A stretch of 40,460 nt of DNA from an uncultured Alistipes sp. (GTDB lineage: Bacteria; Bacteroidota; Bacteroidia; Bacteroidales; Rikenellaceae), in NCBI GenBank assembly GCA_937895825.1, contig CALBKP010000082.1, positions 1 through 40,460 on the forward strand. The letters are read 5' to 3'. The notes beneath the pieces are model-generated. The model did no database searches and had not been told where the DNA came from. It worked only from the letters and a program-made list of their open reading frames with translations. Shown here one piece after another: positions 32,264 to 40,370 of the stretch. Numbering within the stretch: position 1 is the first letter of the stretch; each line of letters starts with the position of its first letter. Both the position numbers and the translations under genes were made by a program.

Positions 32264-33691
32264 ATGAATCGGATAATTTGTAGCCTTGTTGTTCTTCTCG
32301 GTTTTGTTGCTTGTCAAGTTGATGCCCCTGCGCCGATGAGCGTTGTACCCTCCAAGCACCAGATAGAGTGGCATAAGATGGAGCAGTACGCCTTTGTCCA
32401 CTTCACGATTAATACATTTACTGACATGGAATGGGGCTATGGCGATGAGTCGCCTGAGCTCTTCAACCCAACGGATTTCGATGCCGATGCACTGGTCAAG
32501 GTGGTAAAGGATGCTAATTTGAAGGGGTTGATAATTACCGCTAAGCATCACGACGGCTTTTGTCTGTGGCCGAGTATATACACCGAACATTCCATTGAAA
32601 ACTCTCCATACAAGGAGGGTATGAGTGATATTGTAGGCGAGGTGGCCGAGGCGTGTCGTCGTCATGGTGTAAAGTTTGGTATCTACCTCTCTCCGTGGGA
32701 TCGTAACCATGCGGGCTACGGCACTGATGTCTACTTGGAATATTATCGTAATCAAGTTCGGGAACTTCTTACGATGTATGGTCCCGTCTTTGAGATGTGG
32801 TTTGACGGAGCAAATGGTGGTGATGGCTACTATGGTGGCGCAAATGAGATGCGCGTTATGGAGTCGGGATACCTATATTATGATTGGCCAAAGGTTTTAG
32901 ATATTATCCGAGAACTCTCGCCTGAGGCGGTGGTGTGGAGTTCGTCGCAGCCCAATGCTCGTTGGTGTGGTAACGAGCGTGGTATCATCGACGAGCACTG
33001 CTGGGCTATGGCTTCACCAGAGGATATGTACCCCAACGGCCGCGATAACCTGCAAGTGCTCATTCATGGCCAGGAGGATGGCTCGCACTGGGCACCCGCC
33101 GAGGCTGATGTATCTATACGCCCAGGATGGTTCTATCATGACTATGAGCAACCCAAAACGCCTGAGGAACTATTTAATATCTATCTTACATCGGTGGGGC
33201 ATGGCGGAACGTTGCTTCTGAATCTCGCGCCTGATCGTCGCGGACGTATCCCCGAGGAGGATGTCGCGTCGCTTATGGCGTGGCGTGCAATGGTTGACGA
33301 GGCGTTTGACTGCGACCTTGCGGCTGATGCCGATTTTTCGGTCACATCGTCACGAGGACGAGGCTTTGGAGCTAAGAGTATGCTGGGAGAGGATGATAAA
33401 TTCTGGGCAACGGAAGATGGTATGACATCTGGCGATGTAGTTATACAATGGGATACCCCCGTAGAGGTCAACTACGTGATGATTCAAGAGCATATCGCTT
33501 TGGGCCAGCGCGTTAGAGCGTTTGCTGTCGACGCAAAAGATGGTGATGCGTGGCGCGAGATGGCTGCGGGCACAACGGTAGGGTATAAGCGCATCATCCC
33601 ATTTGATAAGCCAATCACAACAGACGCGCTACGCATACGCTTCCTCGACTCGCGCGGCCCGCTTACTATTGATCGTATAGCTGTTTACTAA
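32264..33691 (+). CDS. Alpha-L-fucosidase, GH29 family, lipoprotein
   Basis: Exo-acting glycosidase that removes alpha-linked L-fucose, for example from host mucin or milk glycans. The frame is open from 32180, which would overlap the preceding gene, but the ATG at 32264 gives a proper lipoprotein signal peptide ending at C17 (GFVACQVD). The catalytic domain (about 30-340) has the AKHHDGFCLW motif and the nucleophile D181 in FEMWFDGANGG. A C-terminal beta domain (about 360-475, with DNA-independent F5/8-like features such as FWATEDGMTSGDVVIQW) probably binds carbohydrate. The acid/base residue varies in GH29 and I could not fix it. The stop overlaps that of the convergent MATE gene by 4 nt. 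Confidence 0.92.
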   Translation: MNRIICSLVVLLGFVACQVDAPAPMSVVPSKHQIEWHKMEQYAFVHFTINTFTDMEWGYGDESPELFNPTDFDADALVKVVKDANLKGLIITAKHHDGFCLWPSIYTEHSIENSPYKEGMSDIVGEVAEACRRHGVKFGIYLSPWDRNHAGYGTDVYLEYYRNQVRELLTMYGPVFEMWFDGANGGDGYYGGANEMRVMESGYLYYDWPKVLDIIRELSPEAVVWSSSQPNARWCGNERGIIDEHCWAMASPEDMYPNGRDNLQVLIHGQEDGSHWAPAEADVSIRPGWFYHDYEQPKTPEELFNIYLTSVGHGGTLLLNLAPDRRGRIPEEDVASLMAWRAMVDEAFDCDLAADADFSVTSSRGRGFGAKSMLGEDDKFWATEDGMTSGDVVIQWDTPVEVNYVMIQEHIALGQRVRAFAVDAKDGDAWREMAAGTTVGYKRIIPFDKPITTDALRIRFLDSRGPLTIDRIAVY

Positions 33692-35034
33692 GATCTATCC
33701 GCCTCGGCGTAGATGTCCTTCAGGCGGTGTGACATAAAGAACTGGAACACGCCACGCACGAACATAAATGTTGTGAAGGCCATCCATATAGCATCGTTGC
33801 CGATAAGCCAGCCGAGACCGTATAGGATGCCAAAATAGACAATAGTTGAGAGCACCATAGAGTCGCGCATAATGCGGCTGCGCGTAGCACCAACCATAAT
33901 GCCATCCATAACGAATGGTAGAGCGCAGGCGATGGGTATGGCGATAATCCAGCCGATATACTCGCCCGCCACGGCGATAAGTTCCTCGACGTTGCTCGTC
34001 TCGGAGTCGACAAGCAGCGTAAAGATATCGCGCCACCAGCCTACATAGACACCAACATACACGAACGACACCACGAAACACCACACCACGCATAGCTTGA
34101 TGCACTTGCGTAAAGACACACCATCGCGTGCGCCGATAAAGCGGCCAGTAAGTGCCTCGGCTGCAAAGGCAAAGCCATCATTCATATATGAGAATAAGGT
34201 GAATAGCTGTAATAGTATCGTATTAACAGCCAATATGTTCTTGTCGCCCATGTCAGCCGATGCTTTAGTGAAGAACGTATAGACGGCAACGAGGCAGAAC
34301 GTACGGATGATGATGTCGCTATTTATCTTGAAGAAGCTGCGCATTGCTTCCATATCGACAACGTCGCGTAGGCTTACGCGAACGATGCGACGACGATACT
34401 TCAACGTGATAATGACAATCATAACCACCACACCAGTCCACTGTGCTACAACCGAGGCGAGGGCGATACCTTCAAGTCCCATGCTTCCTACGATGGAGAA
34501 GAGGTAGCTAAAGCCGATATGCAGGATATTCACACATATAGCTACGCTCATAGGCACAACGGCGTTCTGCATACCCGTAAGCCAGCCGTTGAATGCAAAG
34601 AGTAGGATACCCGCAGGCACAGCCCATATTCGCGTGTAGAAGTAGTCGGCAATCATAGCGTCGCTCGCACGATCTCCTGTACTCATGAACCACAACGAAA
34701 ACTCGCCAATAGGCCATTGCAGTGCAAAGGCAGTAATGCCAACACCTAACGCTACGAATAGTGCTCGCCAAAGCATCATGCTTATCTCGCGCTCATTGCT
34801 CGCACCATAGGCCTGCGCCGTGAGGCCGCTCGTACCCATACGTATAAACGAGCAGTTCCAGTAGATGAAGTTAAAGATGGCAACACCGATAGATAGAGCA
34901 CCGATGGTCGTTGCTCCATCAGCACCTGCCACACGGCCAGCGATGAATGTCGACGCGATGCCCATAAGTGGCACCGTGATGTTTGATATGATGTTAGGTA
35001 TAGCAATACGCAGTATCTCGCGGTTCATACTCAT
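33688..35034 (-). CDS. MATE family efflux transporter
   Basis: A cation-coupled multidrug/metabolite exporter with twelve membrane helices in two halves. The start is at MSMNREILRIAIPNIISNIT. The frame is open to 35193, but a consensus -7 box at 35048-35055 lies inside that extension, so the real start is the ATG at 35034 (448 residues) or 35028 (446), the usual MATE length. This leaves a leader of only about 6-16 nt, nearly leaderless. It is likely of the DinF/NorM-related Bacteroidetes type; the substrate is unknown. It is divergent from the pseudouridine synthase gene and convergent with the fucosidase gene. Confidence 0.9.
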   Translation of the reverse strand: MSMNREILRIAIPNIISNITVPLMGIASTFIAGRVAGADGATTIGALSIGVAIFNFIYWNCSFIRMGTSGLTAQAYGASNEREISMMLWRALFVALGVGITAFALQWPIGEFSLWFMSTGDRASDAMIADYFYTRIWAVPAGILLFAFNGWLTGMQNAVVPMSVAICVNILHIGFSYLFSIVGSMGLEGIALASVVAQWTGVVVMIVIITLKYRRRIVRVSLRDVVDMEAMRSFFKINSDIIIRTFCLVAVYTFFTKASADMGDKNILAVNTILLQLFTLFSYMNDGFAFAAEALTGRFIGARDGVSLRKCIKLCVVWCFVVSFVYVGVYVGWWRDIFTLLVDSETSNVEELIAVAGEYIGWIIAIPIACALPFVMDGIMVGATRSRIMRDSMVLSTIVYFGILYGLGWLIGNDAIWMAFTTFMFVRGVFQFFMSHRLKDIYAEADRS

Positions 35035-35168
35035 TAGTCTTTGGTTGCAAAGGTACACATTATTTGCAATTTTGCGGTAATTTGCGGCATAGATATTGCG
35101 AAAGTGCGAGATATTAAAAAAAATGGTTACCTTTGCCACGAACTTATTTATTAAAGTAAAATATACAG
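35035..35168. promoter_or_regulatory. Divergent promoter region
   Basis: Two consensus -7 boxes point outward. The minus strand has TACCTTTG (plus 35048-35055) for the MATE gene; the plus strand has TACCTTTG (35128-35135) for the pseudouridine synthase gene, with a leader of about 28 nt. GCAAATTNCCGCAAA-type repeats between them (TTGCAATTTTGCGG, TTTGCGGC, 35063-35089) could be a shared binding site, but they are short. Confidence 0.65.
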
Positions 35169-36416
35169 ATGAAAAACAACAACACAGACTCAACGGCTAA
35201 CGTTTCGCGCTTCGGTCGCGACAAGCGTCAGCGTATCAACTCTTCGGAGCGCGTTGAGCGTAGCCCCCGTCCTCGCCGTGAGGCCGACAACGAGGGTCAG
35301 AGAGAGCGTCGTCCCCGCGTGGCGACAACCGAGAAGCGTTCGTCATTCAACCCCCACTTCACTGCCGACAACCGTCTGCGTCCTGAGTATGAGCAGCGTC
35401 CTCGCCGTACTGAGGGCCGTGGTGAGCGCAATTATAACCGCGCAGAGCGTGGTAGTAACTACGAGCGTAATTTTAACCGTGACGATCGTGATTTTAACCG
35501 TGAGGAGCGTGGCGCTCGCCCTGAGCGTAGTTTCAACCGTACGGATCGCAATGACCGCACGGAGCGTGGTCGTAAGGATGGTGGCTTCAAGTCCAAGACT
35601 GATAGCCGCACAGGATTTAAGGGTGGCGTAAAGAAGAGCTATGCACCTAAGCATGACGATAAGCCACGTACATATCCCAAGTATAACCCCAACAAGGTAG
35701 ATGGTGCCATTCGCCTTAACCGTTTTATCTCGCAGTCGGGCGTATGCTCACGTCGTGAGGCTGATGACTTCATCCTTGCAGGTGTTGTGACCGTTAATGG
35801 CGAGGTAGTTACGGAGCTTGGTACAAAGATCTTCCCTACTGATGAGGTACGCTTCAACGACGAACGTCTGCAGGGGGAGAAGAATGTATATATTGTACTC
35901 AACAAGCCCAAGGGTTTCGTTACGTCGCTCGACGATCCATACGCTGAGAAGACGGTGATGGATCTTGTTAAGGGTGCTTGCACTGAGCGCGTATACCCCG
36001 TAGGTCGTCTTGATAAGAACTCGTTGGGACTACTTCTTATCACCAACGATGGTGATATCACACGTCAGCTTACACACCCATCAAATCGTAAGAAGAAGAT
36101 CTATCAGGTGACACTCGATAAGCCCCTCACGCGTGCCGATATGGATACGCTCACCGAGGGTATAACACTTGAGGATGGTGAGATATTTGCAGATGAGATT
36201 GCCTATGCATCGGAGGATAAGAAGAGCGTGGGCGTAGAGATTCACTCGGGCCGCAACCGTATCGTGCGTCGTATGTTCGAGCACCTCGGCTACACTGTCC
36301 AGAAACTCGACCGAGTATACTACGCTGGTCTTACCAAGAAGAATCTTAAGCGTGGAGCGTGGCGTTTCCTTACGAAGGATGAGGTTATGCGTCTTAAGAC
36401 TGGCCAATACGAGTAA
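35169..36416 (+). CDS. Pseudouridine synthase (RsuA/RluB/RluF family) with Arg-rich N-terminal extension
   Basis: Enzyme that isomerises uridine in rRNA. The folded part begins with an S4 RNA-binding domain at about residue 180 (IRLNRFISQSGVCSRREADDF). The catalytic domain follows with the aspartate D282 in GRLDKNSLGLLLITNDG and ends with the GRNRIVRRMFEHLGYTV motif. About 175 residues precede this: a low-complexity, disordered stretch rich in Arg, Glu, Asn, Gly and Asp, with loose repeats such as NFNRDDRDFNREERGARPER. The extension is a known tendency in Bacteroidetes and may bind RNA or ribosomes. No signal peptide is present. Confidence 0.9.
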   Translation: MKNNNTDSTANVSRFGRDKRQRINSSERVERSPRPRREADNEGQRERRPRVATTEKRSSFNPHFTADNRLRPEYEQRPRRTEGRGERNYNRAERGSNYERNFNRDDRDFNREERGARPERSFNRTDRNDRTERGRKDGGFKSKTDSRTGFKGGVKKSYAPKHDDKPRTYPKYNPNKVDGAIRLNRFISQSGVCSRREADDFILAGVVTVNGEVVTELGTKIFPTDEVRFNDERLQGEKNVYIVLNKPKGFVTSLDDPYAEKTVMDLVKGACTERVYPVGRLDKNSLGLLLITNDGDITRQLTHPSNRKKKIYQVTLDKPLTRADMDTLTEGITLEDGEIFADEIAYASEDKKSVGVEIHSGRNRIVRRMFEHLGYTVQKLDRVYYAGLTKKNLKRGAWRFLTKDEVMRLKTGQYE

Positions 36417-36505
36417 TTTCATGTGTAAGAGACCATTCTCGGCACATCCCAAAAACTCAAATGACCACGGGCTGTACTTGTGTACTATCCCGTGGTCATT
36501 TCTTT
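36417..36505. terminator. Convergent-region hairpin element, copy 3
   Basis: This starts after the TAA of the pseudouridine synthase gene and shares the TTTCATGTG...AAGAG...CACATCCCAAAAA flank with copies 1 and 2. The hairpin has 13-bp perfect arms (36459-36471 and 36489-36501, AAATGACCACGGG / CCCGTGGTCATTT), with tip GGGCTGTAC...GTACTATCCC in the same orientation as copy 1. TTTCTTTAG follows, so it can serve as the terminator of the plus-strand gene. Confidence 0.75.
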
Positions 36506-36532
36506 AGAGATGCACCAAGACTAATTAAACAA

Positions 36533-36562
36533 ATATGGGCTGTGCGTTGGCACAGCCCATAT
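36533..36562 (-). terminator. Intrinsic terminator of the oxidoreductase operon
   Basis: Perfect 13-bp arms ATATGGGCTGTGC (36533-36545) and GCACAGCCCATAT (36550-36562) with a four-base loop. On the minus strand it is followed by TTGTTTAATTAG. It lies 20 nt beyond the stop of the beta-subunit gene. Confidence 0.85.
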
Positions 36563-36581
36563 AACTAACACGTCACACGGA

Positions 36582-37613
36582 TTACTTAATCTCCCATGTC
36601 TGGCCTGAGCGCAAGAGATCGTCAACGCACTTAATCTTTGCAGTAGCCTTAACATTCTCAACCTGCTCGGCAACCTTAACGTCGTAGACGTTCTCGTCGT
36701 CTACATCGCGGATGACACCAACAGCAACGGGGTACTCGGGGTACTTCATAGCTGCAAGCATTGAGTGAAGCGTAGTGTCTGCGCACTTAGCGTCGTGCGT
36801 GAGGACATCGTCCATGGTGTAGCCATCCTCGCCAATGGTAACGGCCTTCAGACGCATATTCTCGAATACCAAGCCCTTCTGCTTGTCCTTACCGAAGAGC
36901 ATCTTCTCACCGTGCTTAAGTTGAATTGTGTGCTCCTCGCGAGTAGCCTTATCACCTGCAAACAAAGCGTGGGTCTTATCGTTGAAAATCATACAGTTTA
37001 CCAAAGCCTCGGTACCTGCCATACCCTTATGTTTTGCAGCTGCCAATAAGCACTCCTTCGTAAGCATAACCTCCTGGTCGATGGTGCGCGCGAAGAACGT
37101 ACCCTTAGCACCGATAACCAACTCGCCAGGTGTAAATGGCTTCTCGACGGTACCGAAAGGCGAAGTCTTAGTGATCTTGCCGAGCTTTGTGGTAGGTGAG
37201 TACTGACCCTTAGTCAAGCCGTAAATCTCGTTGTTGAACAAGATCACGTTAAGGTCGATATTACGACGGATAGCGTGGATGAAGTGGTTACCGCCGATAG
37301 CCAACGAGTCACCATCACCTGTACATACCCAAACCGATAGGTCGGGATTTGCGGTCTTAATACCTGTCGCAATTGCATTAGCACGGCCGTGGATGGTGTG
37401 GAAGCCGAAGGTCTTCATGTAGTAGATGAAGCGTGACGAGCAACCGATACCTGATACGAACGTGAACTTATTGTGGGGCTTACCCAGAGCATCTGCCACC
37501 TCGGGCATAGCACGCTGCACGGCGTTAAGAATAGCGTGGTCGCCGCAACCCGGACACCACTTTACCTGTTGATCGCTCTTGAAATCAGCGGGTGTATACT
37601 TGAAATCTGCCAT
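36582..37613 (-). CDS. korB: 2-oxoacid:ferredoxin oxidoreductase, beta subunit
   Basis: Thiamine-diphosphate and iron-sulfur subunit of a 2-oxoacid:ferredoxin oxidoreductase. Cysteines C20 and C23 in WCPGCGDH and C58 in GIGCSS are [4Fe-4S] ligands. The TPP/Mg motif is GDGDSLAIGGNHFIHAIRRN (from residue 99), closed by FNNEIYGLTKGQYSPTT. At 343 residues with a fused gamma-alpha partner, it is the two-gene form used for 2-oxoglutarate or other 2-oxoacids (Kor/Oor), which in anaerobes links central carbon flow to reduced ferredoxin. Substrate choice between 2-oxoglutarate and branched or aromatic 2-oxoacids is not certain. It begins 28 nt after the alpha-subunit gene. Confidence 0.9.
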   Translation of the reverse strand: MADFKYTPADFKSDQQVKWCPGCGDHAILNAVQRAMPEVADALGKPHNKFTFVSGIGCSSRFIYYMKTFGFHTIHGRANAIATGIKTANPDLSVWVCTGDGDSLAIGGNHFIHAIRRNIDLNVILFNNEIYGLTKGQYSPTTKLGKITKTSPFGTVEKPFTPGELVIGAKGTFFARTIDQEVMLTKECLLAAAKHKGMAGTEALVNCMIFNDKTHALFAGDKATREEHTIQLKHGEKMLFGKDKQKGLVFENMRLKAVTIGEDGYTMDDVLTHDAKCADTTLHSMLAAMKYPEYPVAVGVIRDVDDENVYDVKVAEQVENVKATAKIKCVDDLLRSGQTWEIK

Positions 37614-37641
37614 AGTTTTCTCTTATTATTAAGTGGTGTTA

Positions 37642-39483
37642 TTACAACATTGAGTTAACCTTATCCTTAATCTCGATAACGGTAAATGGCTGACCCTCAG
37701 TCTTGCCATAAGACTCGATAACGACATCGCGGAACTGCTGACGCAAGTAGCCAGCAAACTGACCCTCGTTCAACTCGCATACAACGATACGCTTGTAACG
37801 CTTCAAGATATCAGCCACACCCTTCTGTAAGGGGTAGATATAGTTGAAGTGGAGGTGCGCAACGCTCTTGCCCTCATCTTGGAGCTGCTTAACGGCACTG
37901 TGCAAGTGACCGCGAGTACCGCCCCAACCGATAACAAGAACATCTGCCTCCTTAGCTCCGAATACCTCCAACTCGGGTAACTCCTCAGCTACGAGCTCAA
38001 CCTTGCGCTTACGTGTAGTTACCATCTCCTGGTGGTTCTTAGGATCGTGTGAGATGCTACCCTTGATATGATCCTTCTCCAAGCCACCGATGCGATGCTC
38101 AAGACCCTCCTTGCCAGGGAACGCCCAGCCTCGTGCGAGCTTCTCGTTACGAGCGTAAGGCATAAACTCACCCTCAGAGCGAGGCTCTACGATAGGAGGA
38201 ACGATGGCGGGGTAGTCGGCCATTGATGGAACCTTCCAAGGCTCCGAACCGTTAGCAATGAAACCGTCAGAAAGCAACATAACAGGGGTCATGTGCTCCA
38301 TCGCGATCTTACCTGCCATAAATGCATAGTGGAAGCAGTCGCTGGGCGATGATGCTGCGATAACAACCATAGGGCACTCACCGTTACGGCCATAGAGTGC
38401 CTGATTAAGGTCACTTTGCTCGGTCTTAGTAGGAAGGCCTGTCGAAGGGCCACCACGCTGAACGTCAACAACAACCAAAGGAAGCTCTGCCATAACAGCC
38501 AAGCCCATAGCCTCACTCTTAAGCGAGATACCAGGGCCAGAGGTAGTTGTAACAGCGAAGTTGCCAGCATAAGCTGCACCGATAGATGTACAGATACCAG
38601 CAATCTCATCCTCAGCCTGCACGGTCTTAACACCGAGATCCTTGCGCTTAGCAAGCTCCTCGAGGATTACGGTTGCAGGTGTGATGGGATATGAGCCACA
38701 GAAGAGAGGAAGACCCGACTTCTCAGAAGCAGCGCAGAAGCCCCAGGCTGTAGCAGTGTTACCATTGATCGAGCGGTAAACGCCCTTCTCCAACTCTGCA
38801 GGAGCTACGGTGTAGTTGTTGGCAAACTGATGCGTGTTAGCTGCATAGTTGTAACCAGCCTCGATAACCTTCTTGTTAGCCTCCGCTACGAGAGGGTTCT
38901 TCTTGGCAAACTTCGAGTCGAGGAAGCTCTTAGCATAGTCATCAGGGCGGTTGTACATCCAGAATACGATACCGAGGGCAAACATATTCTTACACTTAAC
39001 CATAGCCTTGTTATCCATACCAGAGTCCTTGAGTGCCTCCTTAGTCATTGTTGTAATATCGGGAATTACAACGTTATAGTCCTGGAGGTTAAGCTCTGCG
39101 ATGGGATCCATGGTCTTGAAGCCCGCTTTAACGATGTTATCCTCGGTCAGGGTGTCACCGTCGATGATGACCGTAGCCGAGGGCTTAAGCCATTTGCGGT
39201 TAGCGATGAGTGCTGCGGGGTTCATAGCCACAAGCACGTCGCAATAGTCGCCTGGATTGTCTACACGTGATGAGCCGATGTGTACCTGGAAGCCAGATAC
39301 ACCTGCTACTGTTCCCTGCGGAGCGCGAATCTCAGCGGGATAATCGGGGAAGGTAGAGATACCGTTTCCGAGCAGTGCTGATGTGTCCGAGAAGAGTGTA
39401 CCTGTGAGCTGCATACCGTCGCCCGAGTCACCCGAGAATCGGATAACCACATCCTGCACCTGCATAGCATTTACATTGTCCAT
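37642..39483 (-). CDS. korA: 2-oxoacid:ferredoxin oxidoreductase, fused gamma-alpha subunit
   Basis: A 613-residue subunit in which the gamma domain (about 1-190, RFSGDSGDGMQLTG...FPDYPAEIRAP) precedes the alpha domain (about 215-613). The alpha domain carries the CoA/TPP-interface motif GSYPITPAT, TTTSGPGISLKSEAMGLAVM and VQRGGPSTGLPTKTEQSDL, all typical of KorA. The partner beta gene follows directly. No delta (ferredoxin) subunit gene is adjacent, which fits the two-subunit form. Expression is probably high, judging by biased codon use and a long leader from a promoter at 39624. Confidence 0.92.
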   Translation of the reverse strand: MDNVNAMQVQDVVIRFSGDSGDGMQLTGTLFSDTSALLGNGISTFPDYPAEIRAPQGTVAGVSGFQVHIGSSRVDNPGDYCDVLVAMNPAALIANRKWLKPSATVIIDGDTLTEDNIVKAGFKTMDPIAELNLQDYNVVIPDITTMTKEALKDSGMDNKAMVKCKNMFALGIVFWMYNRPDDYAKSFLDSKFAKKNPLVAEANKKVIEAGYNYAANTHQFANNYTVAPAELEKGVYRSINGNTATAWGFCAASEKSGLPLFCGSYPITPATVILEELAKRKDLGVKTVQAEDEIAGICTSIGAAYAGNFAVTTTSGPGISLKSEAMGLAVMAELPLVVVDVQRGGPSTGLPTKTEQSDLNQALYGRNGECPMVVIAASSPSDCFHYAFMAGKIAMEHMTPVMLLSDGFIANGSEPWKVPSMADYPAIVPPIVEPRSEGEFMPYARNEKLARGWAFPGKEGLEHRIGGLEKDHIKGSISHDPKNHQEMVTTRKRKVELVAEELPELEVFGAKEADVLVIGWGGTRGHLHSAVKQLQDEGKSVAHLHFNYIYPLQKGVADILKRYKRIVVCELNEGQFAGYLRQQFRDVVIESYGKTEGQPFTVIEIKDKVNSML

Positions 39484-39804
39484 GTCTAGTAAGTTTGTAG
39501 TTTTATGTTATATAGTTTAATTTTCAATCAATCAGACATATAGAAAGACACCATCCACTCTTTGCGAGTGCCACTCCATAGCCTAACGGGAGTACTCATT
39601 TGTGAGCACACCATAATTTCATACAAATATAATAAAAATAATAATAGGGCGTATCAAAAAATCGAAATAAATTTTCGCATACGACTCTTTTACTGCTCTC
39701 ATAACGATTTTTTACTCATTTTTTTTAACAGCCCATATATTTACTAAAAAGGGTGACACCTCTTTTCGAGATGTCACCCCGTACTTCTACCTTTACAGCT
39801 ACTC
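39484..39804. promoter_or_regulatory. Intergenic region: oxidoreductase promoter, structured leader, terminator of the next gene
   Basis: No gene in these 321 bases. The minus strand reads TATATTTG (plus 39624-39631), giving a leader of about 135 nt to the ATG at 39483. That leader can form three small hairpins in a row: CTCA/TGAG (39595-39606), ACTCC/GGAGT (39573-39593) and CACTC/GAGTG around TTTGC (39556-39570). From 39632 to 39750 the sequence is AT-rich with no signal I can name. The terminator at 39751-39779 closes the region. Confidence 0.5.
39751..39779 (-). terminator. Intrinsic terminator of the small barrel gene
   Basis: 12-bp arms GGGTGACACCTC (39751-39762) and GAGATGTCACCC (39768-39779) with one G-T wobble and a five-base loop. 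On the minus strand it is followed by TTTTTAGTAAAT, about 25 nt beyond the stop at 39805. Confidence 0.88.
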
Positions 39805-40290
39805 TTAGAAGTTGTAAGATATGCCCACCTGTGTAATAACGGCACTCTTAAACTTCCTTGGCAGTCGTCCCATCCACTTACCCTGAGCGTTAACACTCCA
39901 GCGGTCGTTGAGCTCGTAGCTTACACCAAGACCGAGGTTAAGGCCTCCTGCCCAACCATCTACCGTTCCAGAGTGTGCGCTAATGTCGTGAGCGCTGATA
40001 CCTACGATGGGATATACATACCAGTATGTCGCCACCTCCAATGGAACCTGCAAGTCGCAATATACATCTACCGTACTCTTCTCCTTGCACATATAGTTTA
40101 CGCCTGGCTCTACATTCAGCCAATCGGCAATGCTATATCGAGCATAGATACCTACTGAGTAGGCCTTTGCACGGAAGTAGTAGCCCGTGTGAAAACCTAT
40201 GCGAAATGCACCCTTATCCTGTGCAGATGTGCTATTGTACATAGGTATCAGGGCAAATATCATTGCGATAGTTAGTAGTAGTCTCTTCAT
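39805..40290 (-). CDS. Small outer-membrane beta-barrel protein
   Basis: A 161-residue protein with a signal peptide (to about 23, NSTSAQ). The mature part is about eight amphipathic strands, such as FRIGFHTGYYFRAKAYSVGI and GLNLGLGVSYELNDRWSVNA, and ends in VGISYNF with a terminal Phe. This is the OmpA/OmpX-like eight-strand barrel type (porin family, outer membrane protein beta-barrel domain). No peptidoglycan-binding domain is present. The function is unknown. Own promoter at 40363 and own terminator indicate a single-gene transcript. Confidence 0.82.
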   Translation of the reverse strand: MKRLLLTIAMIFALIPMYNSTSAQDKGAFRIGFHTGYYFRAKAYSVGIYARYSIADWLNVEPGVNYMCKEKSTVDVYCDLQVPLEVATYWYVYPIVGISAHDISAHSGTVDGWAGGLNLGLGVSYELNDRWSVNAQGKWMGRLPRKFKSAVITQVGISYNF

Positions 40291-40362
40291 AGTTTGATTA
40301 TTTATTATGTTATCTTATTACAAAGCCACAAAGAACGCTTGTTTTTTCTATCATTGCACTGA

Positions 40363-40370
40363 CAAAGGTA
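40363..40370 (-). promoter_or_regulatory. Promoter of the small barrel gene
   Basis: The minus strand reads TACCTTTG (plus 40363-40370), giving a leader of about 68 nt to the ATG at 40290. I saw no clear -33 box. From here to 40460 no gene can be supported. Confidence 0.6.

Noticed and set aside
38830..39270. Plus-strand frame of 146 codons opposite the oxidoreductase alpha gene
   Set aside because: Antisense to a highly conserved gene with strong codon bias; no promoter or family pattern.
39562..39747. Small plus-strand frame of 61 codons in the 321-base intergenic gap
   Set aside because: AT-rich composition typical of non-coding sequence, no promoter on that strand and no recognisable pattern.
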